In this document: positions 54,130 through 64,000 of the stretch, in pieces
How the letters are laid out: every line of letters starts with the position of its first letter
Numbering within the stretch: the stretch's first letter is position 1
Assembly: GCA_002633005.1 (NCBI GenBank)
Contig: NMRA01000467.1
Span: forward strand, 255,081-319,080
Direction of reading: 5' to 3'
DNA length: 64,000 nucleotides
Source of the DNA: Phoronis australis
Lineage: Eukaryota > Phoronida > Phoronidae
Translations under genes and position numbers: made by a program
The notes under the pieces: generated by a model
What the model was told of the DNA's origin: nothing
The model's database searches: none
Seen by the model: only the letters and a program-made list of their open reading frames with translations

Positions 54130-57100
54130 ACCTTTTGGATGAGTATTGTGTGATTAGTGGATCAAACAATTCCGTCATTGAAATATTCCGACGATCAGTG
54201 TGAAGACGAAGATCACACATCCTATCGACGGAGTTCGACTCATACGCTATCGAGGAACTCAAATCTACAGTCAACCGCTCGTCACTATCTGTCGATTCCA
54301 TTGTTTGTATCTGGTGACGTAAATGGAGATCACGCGACAAATTTCCTGCGCATTTTAGAATCTGATGACAGTAGCATAAATAAACTTATTGGTGAACGCC
54401 TACTCCAAAATTAAACTTCAACCTCAAGTTCTGTGACGTCAATAAATTGACATCAATGAGCGTGCAAGCAGTACTTTCAATTTCTCAATTACCGTCACTG
54501 GAAATTTTGCGAATTGGTTAACATAATATCTCTAAAAATGGCTGCTTAGATTCACACACACTGATATACTGTATGACCCTTTCAAATACTAAATAGATAT
54601 GATTTATGCGCTGTTCTCCAATAAGCTATTAGGAATAGTTTTTAAATTGTTGCACTTTTCTATGAGTTGTTATGAAAACAAATCAAAATATCAATGAAGA
54701 AAACGATAATGGTAATTTAGAAAACTGAACCAGGTTTGGAGTCTTCATCTTCAACAAATAAATTCGGCCAGCTCATTGATAACGTTGTTTTGCTGTGTAC
54801 CTTTGTGTTTATGTATATTTTACCAAAAACATGGTCACGTGACTCAATTAACGACATCTTAATAAAAGGTCGAAAATCAAACTTTGCAAGCTTCATACTT
54901 TCAAAAATGTGTACTTTACTTGCTAATTTATAATCTTTAGCTTTGTAGATATCCGTTTTAATACACAGTCTTGTCGATAAGGCCCTACATAATCTTAATA
55001 GTTTTTAAATTGACATAGAAAGCCACCTGAAATTTGCCCGATGGAAAATATTCTTACATGTCCCAGGAAAACCTTTCAAATGGACATGCATCGTTTTGTA
55101 ATTGCAAAGTTTTCTACTGCGAGTCTGAGGGTCGTTGATAGTAAGCTCGCCATAATGAAACAGGTACAAAGTTACGCGCTGTCAGGCATTACGACTATTG
55201 ATTACATTGAACTTGCTCTCTACAAAACGATTTACGTTGATGAACATTCAGTTTATGACTTATTACTTAAATGGATTGCCAGTAGTCAAAACTACCAAAA
55301 TGGACTTGAAATACACATGAATTAATGCACTTTTGCCTAAAAATTTAGAAAGTGTATGAATAACAAAAATAACAAATTTTGCTCCCAACAAACATAATTG
55401 TTAGATGTTGGAAAAATGCGACATTTCCTAACCACAATGCATTAGTCTGCCGTAAGGTAGGTCTATGTGCTTGTGCAGCATTATTTTTGCTTGCACAACG
55501 TGCGACAAGACCGTTTAGGGTGGGCCAAAAGACGAAATACTTTAGAATGTTTTGACGTAATTACACAAAAACAGAAAAAGTGCATATGCAAGAAGTAGCT
55601 GCCTGCGCCAATGAATTAAGCTTAGATCCATACAGCCATATGCAAAACACTTGAAGAAAAATTCTTTGAAAGAAAACGTCACCGCTTGCATTTACACATA
55701 GGGCCAAATGGACGCACACCGGATAAAGATGAGAAAAATTGCAATTGTTCGTCGGATGATTATAGGAGGTAATAAATGTCCGTCCTTGCTGTAAATTTTT
55801 AAAGAAGCCTAAGCATCAAGTAATTTACAAAATGTTGGCAGTGCATTATTAGTGCATGAAGTCTCGAATTTTTGGTGTAGGGCACTAAAAAGATGCACTA
55901 ACTTAAGAAGACCATGTCTCATAAAGGACGGTTGGTATTCAAACGAAACTTTCAGTTACAGCGTTTTATATACTGATCTCTGAGACGTTGTTAACAAAAC
56001 TCTTGCAATTATTCTACTCGTGCTTGAAGGTATATCGACTATTAGAAATTGTATGATTTTCTTGAAATTCATTGCGTTGTAACTTTCTCGAATTACACAG
56101 ATTTATCGATATCCTCAAAGCGTTATCTGTACCTATATAATTACGTTATCAGCAGTTTCCATGTATTCTAGTGAAAGTCGAAAAACAGTGACAAAATTCA
56201 CTGTACGATAAAATGTTCGTATACTGGTGAAAAACAAATCTTGTATTTTGATAAATTACAAGTGTTCCCAACTTTATATTTGTAAATGTTTATTTTTACT
56301 TAAATCATTGTTTTTTCAAAAACAAATAAGGCTTAATACTACTACCCAAGCTTTGTCTATGCCTTCACTGTTTTCCCGAAATTCTTGGCACGCGGAATGC
56401 AAGTTAAAAATTGTTATCCAGTCTATTGAAATCGATTGCATTAAGCTGCTAGATCCAACAACATGCGGCCAGGAGTACCAGCAAACCACGACAGTTACAA
56501 AGAAAAACACCAGCTTAGGAGTTTTTCATTATTTAAGATGAATCATGAGAGGGAATTAGTATGTTTGCACTTGGATTCTGAAACATTCTAACACTCAGTG
56601 GCTTGTATAGGGTCTAATTTTTGCAAGGTGCTTCGGGACTAAACAACAAAGTGAATAAACAACATTTTTTTAAAGCAACACCCAGACGAAGCAGACTTTC
56701 CAAGGTTATCATGTCATCACATGCTATAGTGACCTAGTCACTTAACTTGAAGTTTGCATCCCTTCCAGGAAAGGAAGTGAAATTTAAAACAAGACCAGCC
56801 AAAATTCCAAGAACACATGCTCGTTACGTAAACAAAATAGACTTTCAGTCTGGATTGATAACATTTACGTCTATTCGCATCTCCTACAAGCTGTTTTGGT
56901 TTCATTTTCAAAAGCGTTTTGCCTAGAACAGAAAATAAATTATACTGTGTCCTTTTTTGTTTCTAATGATTTTAAAGCTCCCAAAATTTAGCGAATGAAA
57001 ATTGGTCACGTTCTTAGCTAATTTCGTTGCTTTCCAACGAATGTATATTTGTTTTTATGGGAAATTTTGCTAAAATACATTGTTACGTGATCTAAGGACA

Positions 57101-57185
57101 GATTGGTAAAAAGTCAAAATTCAAATTCTTCGAGAATTCTGCTTTTAAAAAATATACCTGGCTATCTGGCTAAATACACACACTT
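54130..57185. other. No gene confirmed
   Basis: Frames at 54157-54414, 54736-54933, 55041-55325 and 56227-56541 are open, but none has a domain I can name with confidence. The 55041 frame (HRFVIAKFSTASLRVVDS ... VYDLLLKWIASSQ) faintly recalls a BACK domain of BTB-Kelch proteins. Confidence 0.3.
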
Positions 57186-57189
57186 GTGA

Positions 57190-57333
57190 ACAATACTCAG
57201 ACGACAATACTCAGACGACAATACTCAGACGACAATACTCAGACGACAATACTCAGACGACAATACTCAGACGACAATACTCAGACGACAATACTCAGAC
57301 GACAATACTCAGACGACAATACTCACTCAGACG
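57190..57333. repeat. 14-bp minisatellite (10 units)
   Basis: Unit ACAATACTCAGACG, nine perfect copies and a last one with an extra ACTC. Confidence 0.92.
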
Positions 57334-58241
57334 TGCGAGAGAATTCGACTATATATTGTTCGTAATTCCTCTGATAACATGTCGAGTCATTTCTTCTACT
57401 GTGTGCTGAGAATGGTAAATAATGCCAAAACACCAAGGCAGTTAGAAAAAAACGTTTCATGATGTTTTTGAGACCGTTCTCTTGTTTTCTGAAAAGATGG
57501 ATAACTGGTCCTGTTATTTCCAATATGTGCCATATTTTAAAGGGGCAATGAATACGCTGTTAAAAACCAACAGTTGATTGCGAGCGAGACAACTAAGTGA
57601 TAGGAAACCGTACCAAAGATTTTATAGTTAGGCCTACCAAAGGGGATATAGTATCTTTGACTGTACTAATCGTCTATTTTGGGGTTTGTGGATGAATTGC
57701 CAGGTCATTACTGCTTCAGAACAGGCACAAAGAAATTTCAAAAGATATGCACATATATAGTAATCAATTTCAATTCAAACAAAGGATCAGAACGCGGTGA
57801 CGATGATTTGTAATGGAAGAACCAGTTGTAATACACCTTTAGTTTATACCACGGTCCAAGGTCGAACCTCCAAATTTAGAATCGACTCCGACTCAGACTC
57901 GAAACTTTTACTATTCACGTTGAATGGTTCGAGTGGAATTGTTCGTAGCGTTTCTACTTTTGTATGGAGACCCGACGTTTGTGATTTTCATTTTTGATGA
58001 AAGGAGAAGCTAATAATATTCTAGAAAACTGAAAACAGCGTTTTTGAGATGCCTTGTTGAACATTTATATCAAATTAAATTTGGTCATGTTATGGGTACC
58101 ATTGCTTTGCTATTTTGTGCCATTACTAAAAAACATGGTCATGCAACCTATATAAGTCTACAAAGCAAAATTTGCAGGCTTTTCACTTTCGAGAAATATA
58201 CAGTTTTGCAGGGCTAAGTTCTGTAATTTTCTACATATTTT

Positions 58242-58800
58242 TTGAAAACACCTTTTACATTATTTTCAATTATGCTTAGTGATGGAGACTGTGACATTAA
58301 GGTCAAGGTCCTTTTAGCCTTTCATGCCATCCTACGCATTGGCGACTTCACCGTTACATCTCAATCATCCAATCATTCACTCACCCTTCAACGTTCTTCA
58401 ATTCAGTCAAGTTTTTCTCCCTTCTTGGCAAACCCCCATACTTAACCATCACCGTCACTAACTTCAAACACCATGACTCATACCCGGTTGCTCTCCACAA
58501 CCCATTCTCATTCTATTCCCGGTTACTTTCCACTTACCGTAGTCAGTGTCTGCACTCTCCCGTTTCCCACCTGTCTTCATACCTCAGTCTGTTCCACTAT
58601 CAATCAGGCCCACTTTTCCGTCTCCCAGACTCCACTCCAGTCACACGTTTCTTTTTCAATCATACTCTCCGCTCTGTTTTAGTCTCAGCATCACTCGAGC
58701 CTAACCGCTTCGCTTTCGTATCGGTGCAGTGACTTCGGCTGCAGCTAACGGCCTTCCCGAGACGGTTATCTAACGCATGAGACGCTGGAATCTGACGTAG
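58242..58800 (+). pseudogene. Tyrosine recombinase of a DIRS-type or related element
   Basis: KVLLAFHAILRIGDFTVTSQ contains the box with the first catalytic Arg (LRxGE type). One frame over, LTITVTNFKHHDSYPVALHN then LFRLPDSTPVTRFFFNHTLR and SASLEPNRF follow. A further shift gives FRIGAVTSAAANGLPETVI, stop, RMRRWNLT, the second catalytic block (HSFRIG type) and the region before the final Tyr. The His of that block is lost and two frameshifts and a stop break the gene. Such recombinases insert DIRS/Ngaro retroelements and Cryptons; the rest of the element is not visible. Confidence 0.72.
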
Positions 58801-58864
58801 TCAAATGATACATTAGCATGTCCGTCTTCCCATCACGACTCCACTAACTCTCCAGCCACTTCCC

Positions 58865-59075
58865 ATCACCTGGAGTCAGTATTACTCGCTCCCCTATTGC
58901 CTACACCCTCACTCCCCTCACCAGGTGTCAGTATTGCCTGCAGCTCCCTACCTCCCCCAACAGGTGTCCGTATTGCTTGCACCTTTCTTCTGACTTCCCT
59001 CACTACCCATTTCCTTCACCCCATCCATCATCCCTCACACACACGCTGGTGTCAGTATTGCCTGCACCACTTTTT
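58865..59075. repeat. Degenerate minisatellite
   Basis: Four diverged copies of GGTGTCAGTATTGCCTGCAC separated by C/T-rich spacers of 20-65 bases. Confidence 0.55.
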
Positions 59076-59639
59076 CTTACTCTAGGTTTATCACCTGTTA
59101 TATAGTGTATTTTCATCTTTATTTTTATTTTTTTTGTATTATCTACCTCAGTCTCTGTTAGCCATTTTGTCACAGTATGTTTTGTGTATATAGTCACTCT
59201 CAGTTCTACTTATCAACCTCATTCTCTGTATTTTAGTTACATTTATTTTCATATCCTTGTACCTCGTGTGTACTCATATTAGACTTACTATTGATCCTTA
59301 TCCTTACATTTTAGTGTAATCCGCCACCGCCACGACACACAATCAGCAGCTGTTCCAGCACTTGGGTAAACGTACCTCCCCTCTAGCCTTGACCCCCAGT
59401 TATAGTTGGGTATCCTTCTGATAGCATTCTGTAAGTATGTAAATCTACACAAATATTTCCTCTGGTATTTTTACTTTTGTGCGTCCCTGCGGATGGGCTT
59501 GAGCTGTCTTACAACATCTCTAGCGGCGCATTTTATTGTCCATCTTTCCAGAGATTATCATTTATTTTTATGTTTATTTATTACTTTACACTCATATTTC
59601 TGTACCGTTATCTGTCATAATAAATGACTTTTACTTCGC

Positions 59640-62300
59640 CTATATACGGTTTCCTTTTTAATTCTAGAAACGGAGGTTGCAACGCACCTATCATTTTCGG
59701 GACATACGTCAAACATAAGTTAACAGTTTGACTGCAAGCTGAGCGGGAGTGATGAGCAGAATCAGGGACAGCGTACGCGTTATATTGATCATGCGTGAGC
59801 ACTCTTTCTTTTTCAATGGAAAAAATAGTACCTTTCTTGCGTGTGACGTATTAAAACCTTCCAGTTAAAACACTTTACCTCACATGAACGTACAGTTTTT
59901 TACTTAAAGGGACATGTCATTTCATGACTGAGCAACACAAGTTTGGAATTAATTATTGATGGACGGGATAGATCTTTTGAATTAGAATTAACCACAGCTG
60001 TAAAACACTGGAATGTGTTTTTGTTTGGGATTTTCTTATAAATCGCTAATTCTCGCCATCGTCTGCCTAACATTCGCTGAAATCGAGGCTGGTGACTTCA
60101 CCAGTGAATTACCCTACTCAGCCACACACTGTACGCTATGTGACGTTGCGCTCAGAGCGCTTGGCTAAGACGCGAGTGTTTCGGGTTCGATTGGGCGCTG
60201 GGGCTTATCGCAGAAAAATTTTTTATTCGCCTACATGAACACTTTAAAACGCTTTAGCTAAAGTTTTTACACGTACTTGAATACGTTTTTAAACGCATAT
60301 TAAACCGTCAGAAGAATCAAATATTTCACGTTAATTGCTTTCACTCAACGCATATAAAACGTTTAAAGTAAAATATTCTAGCTGAAGCTTTTTAAAATAC
60401 TCGTATAACTGAACTAGTTTTGACACTGTGTTTCTCACAGTGCAAATGCACTATGAACTGGGTGCCTGAAAGTTTGTAAAAGATTAGTCATGTTTCTGTT
60501 ATAGTTTGAAAAAATACTTTCACTTTCATAATCATTTGCGGTGAACTACTGTAGAGCTCTTCCACCAATAACATTTAACTAGAGCAACCCGCTTGGTAAT
60601 TTCCGGACTGTAATGCCAACGTGTTACCTTCGATTTTAATGTTTGTGCTTGAATGAACACCAAACGAAGAATTGCATAATGTTTAATTAAGCTAAACTGT
60701 TTTGTATGATTCTCATTTTTAACAACTTTATTTACCGGCCTAGTTGAGTCGACATACGATAAAGGCTTGTTTTCAGGCATCGGGAAGAGTGTCAACAATG
60801 TTTCGCTCATTACTGGGCGTGTATGTACTGTTGAATTTTCGCCCTTGGCAACTGCATTACGTAATAGTCGCAAAAACGCTGATAGCTTATACTCAGACAA
60901 TTGATTAAAGCCGTACATTTTCTAAATGATTTGCTTTATCAACAGATTTGATCGGCAGACGGTTTTGTATTTGGGCAAGCTTTGTAAGGAAACTGTCGTC
61001 AGTGTATGGCTTTTCAGATGGTTGGATCAGCCGGAGTGTGACAAATCAAGCATAGTTCTTCTTAACAGTATTCCCAGAGTGTCTGAGACTGCTGTCTACA
61101 AGGCTGGCATCGAATGTAACTCAAAACCGTCATATTACGCGAGATTTAAAACAATTTATCCCATATGCGTTGAATCAGTCGAGGGAAATACGGCCATGAT
61201 GTAATAATGATTTCCGTATTCACCTCTCGCACTACCTCAACTGTGACCTCTGACAATGGAAAGTTCAAAAGGTAGGTCAATGTCGACTCGACATCGTTAG
61301 CCGGTTCGATCATCAAACTTTCGGAGAATTGTTTAACGTAATACAGTTGGAGCAGTGTAAATAGCACTCAGCATACAATCAGGTTTCAATCTTGATATCT
61401 GGAACAGGACTGCTAATTAAATGACAGTTTCATTTGCTAAATATTTTATTGTCTGCAACTCAGCCGCCGATTCCTCGGTAACTACGGTATCAAATGTTGT
61501 TGTTATTTAACTAATTTCAGGGGATGTTACAGGTTCAATAAAAAGTTACCCTTGTTTTCATCTTTCTTATCTCTTTTCAGGTAATAAATCGTCACATTCA
61601 AAACTGTTTCTTTTACTAGAGAAAACTTGCAGTCTAACGCGCAAGTACATACATATAGGATGTGATCCGCCACGTGAACAGTCTGCGTGAAGTATTCAAA
61701 AAATCTGCGGAAAAATGAAACAAACTTAGGAAATCGAAGCGTATGGGATAAATACATTGATTTCGCTCTCGGTCGATATGCGGAATAATGTCTCGTGGGA
61801 TATTACTTCATTTACGCCACTCTCGGTAAGTTTTGTGTTTGTATTTCCTGGAGAATTATTTAGAAATAGTAAATATTGCACGTTTATTTATTCAGCGGTT
61901 GACTCTTCTGCGTGATAAAACCCGTCCATTGTTTGTGGAAAGAGATCGCCACATAAATATTCCTCATGAAAATAGGTTGTTTTCGGGAATTGTTTTTCAA
62001 TTACAGCTGTGAAATATTTTGAACGTGTCACCAAATGAATCGACGACATCGTGGCCAGTTTGGTGATACATTTCTGTTTACAACCTCAACTACATTTTAA
62101 CGTTTTAAAAATGTTTGGAATGATAGTTCCACATTTCACCACCATGTGATGCTCGTAACGTGAAGAAACTTGTCATAAATTTACATTTTATTGTAAAAAA
62201 GCTGAACGCGTTTTTATGCCTTGATGCAACTTATGGAAATGATAAACACACTTTATGGACATCTAATCTCATTGTTATATTCAGTGAATAAACACACTTT
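59640..62300. other. No gene confirmed
   Basis: The longest frames are 60532-60918 on the minus strand (128 codons, starts MYGFNQLSEYKLSAF), 60926-61204 on plus and 61146-61367 on minus. I recognise none of them and see no splice partner. Confidence 0.35.
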
Positions 62301-62302
62301 AT

Positions 62303-62540
62303 GGCAGTGGCGGATCTAGGATATCACAAGGGGCCCAACATTTTGTCTGAAAATATTTGCGCAAAGCTCAATTAGATGAGCATAGCACCGAATGGGGGGA
62401 GGTCGGGAGGGGGGGGTTGCCCACCTCCAGCCCAGGAAAATTTCTCTGTTTTTTCCTCTAAAAATCAAGCATTTTCCTTGATGCCTGAAGTATTATCCAA
62501 GAAAAAAGGCCAAGAAAAGGACGTTGCAAATGCTAATTCA
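62303..62540. mobile_element. MITE-like terminus CAGTGGCGGATCTAGG
   Basis: CAGTGGCGGATCTAGGATAT then GGGGCCCAACATTTTGTCT, the inverse of 1462-1497. Only one end is clear. Confidence 0.5.
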
Positions 62541-63569
62541 ACACTTGGAACGTGAACACACTACAGTATAGCGTACCCAAAATGTTGTTGGGTAGAAAAT
62601 TGACACTGCAATTCATGGAATCTGACCTTTGCAGTCACACCAAATCATCAACAGTAGGCAATAAGCGATTTGGACATCATGCGGAATTATAGCTGGTGAG
62701 AGTGATTTGTTCATGGCGTCTTTCTTCCATCCATAGTCCTCTGGATCTAGTGCTGGTGACATTCCACCACATGACTGACTGGTAATGAGCTCTGTTTACG
62801 TTAATATTCTCTGTGAATGCCTCTGTTGTCGGTGACATTTATTTCTTGCCATTTCTCTTCCCCATACCAGTGGTTTGGTTCCTGACATTTTCTTAATTCC
62901 CCGGTTTCATTCCATAACAGGCACACATACATTTAGGTGCCTGTTTCATGACATCAGAAAAATGTGCATTAAAAATGCCGATAGCAGACAGGTCATTCCA
63001 GCCTTCAATATTTTAACGATGGATCCCTTTCCAACTCCATAGTAACATGCCACCGTGTTACACCCCTACTGCGCATGGGCAGGGGGGAGACCTTCACAAT
63101 ATCGCTACGTGTTTCCAGTGTTAACTTTATGTCTACGACTGTTCTACGCTTACTACGTGATTTCATGGTTGAGATATTTGAAGCTATTCCTTGTCTTAGC
63201 AACGCAGACGAAGGACAAATACATTTTGTCATCCGAAAAATCTAAACTTTGTTAAGTTCATATGCACATTTCACGTCTAATTGCACAATAATGGTGCTAG
63301 CTTCTTCGTGGAATGTCTCCAATGTCCTTGTACTGTATTAAGCGACAAGGATCTTCATCAGGGATTACCTACTTGCGTTCCTAACATACTGCTAGCCTTT
63401 CTCGAAGTCATATAACATTGCCTGTCCAATGCTTGTTTCATGTACATTAACAGCCGATTTCATAAAGGTGGTTTAACAAAAAGTCTTAAACCTGGTCTTC
63501 CTAAACCTGGTCTAATTTTAGACCTAACTTGCATTTCACCATCATGGTTTAAGAGTCTGAATGCCTGGT

Positions 63570-63870
63570 TTTGCTAGACCAGGGCCCGGTCTCCAATCTC
63601 CGTACTCAGACTCGAATCATGCTCAAACTCACACTTCATACTCAACTCGAGTACAGACTCAGCTTTGGTGTATTCAATGTCATACTCGAAAAATCTGTAC
63701 TCGAAATTTCGAGCACGTACTCAATTTTCGAGTATACTCGAAGCGAAGTGTATTTCATCCATATTTCGAGTACGATTTTGAGTAAAAATTCCGAGTATAT
63801 GCTCTAAATTTCAAGTTTGGTATGGCAGTGTGCTTGAAATCGTACTCGAAAATAAATACGAGCCAGAGAA
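63570..63870. repeat. ACTCGA/TCGAGT-rich tract
   Basis: Many copies of ACTCGA and TCGAGTA in both orientations within 300 bases, no fixed period. Confidence 0.55.
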
Positions 63871-64000
63871 CAAAATATCGAAAGGGAACCAAGAAACACA
63901 GCAAATCTAAAAAAATAAGTCCTCTTACCGTATCTCAGCACTTCAATTTCAGTTCAGAGATAATAGTTTTCATCTTAAATCTTCTTATTCTTCACCTTAT

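Noticed and set aside
55041-55325. BTB/BACK-like fragment
   Set aside because: Only a loose resemblance over about 50 residues; no BTB or Kelch part nearby.
57190-57333. Possible CRISPR array (14-bp repeats), also 53947-54127
   Set aside because: Units are contiguous with no spacers, in a eukaryotic genome; plain minisatellites.
60120-60205. tRNA-like or SINE head (GGGTTCGATTGGG near 60182)
   Set aside because: A B-box-like word is present but the cloverleaf arms do not pair convincingly.
63340-63370. Penelope-type LTR word (GACAAGGATCTTCATCAGGG)
   Set aside because: Suggestive but only about 20 bases; no coding part nearby.

Overview
The window is a piece of an animal nuclear genome. It has AT-rich DNA, spliced genes with long introns, no bacterial-type gene packing, and a dense background of decayed retroelements, DNA transposons, MITE-like inverted repeats and minisatellites. 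The mix (Penelope-like GIY-YIG, Tx1/L1-type LINE, mariner, THAP transposon, DIRS-type tyrosine recombinase) fits a marine invertebrate. A non-vertebrate deuterostome such as a hemichordate, lancelet or echinoderm is my guess, at low confidence. A 344-base N gap and single Ns mark draft-assembly joins.

The only intact protein-coding genes I can support are a tandem pair of seven-exon genes on the minus strand. Paralog 1 has exons between 53111 and 36262 (622 aa). Paralog 2 has exons between 26115 and 7387 (610 aa). I rebuilt both by joining open exons at GT/AG borders with matching phases; exons 1-6 have identical lengths in both copies. The proteins are about 87% identical by hand count. They have an arginine-rich, mitochondrial-presequence-like N-terminus, a GxGxxxG dinucleotide-binding beta-alpha-beta unit, and a C-terminal GHGxxGxT motif like that of DAO/DadA-type FAD oxidoreductases. 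Substrate is unknown. The duplication included the promoter (a TATA box at the same distance from the ATG), an intron-1 GAT-rich microsatellite and the 3' flank.

Layout: 1-5000 holds repeats plus minus-strand remnants of a retroelement ORF1, a Penelope-like element and a LINE. 5900-6750 is a foldback element. 7387-26115 is paralog 2; its intron 1 holds a Penelope fragment, a mariner pseudogene carrying a minisatellite, and a 3-kb degenerate repeat array. 26200-36000 lies between the genes and is a nest of DNA transposons (integrase-type, THAP-type, MITEs and a 94-bp-arm palindrome). 36262-53111 is paralog 1, with a Tx1/L1-type LINE in intron 6. 53200-64000 has minisatellites, a tyrosine-recombinase pseudogene and no gene I can identify.

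The two genes do not form an operon; each has its own promoter. The main biology visible is a recent gene duplication with uneven divergence: exon 5 is identical base for base, exon 4 is about 21% different in protein, and paralog 2 has lost its last 12 codons to a stop.
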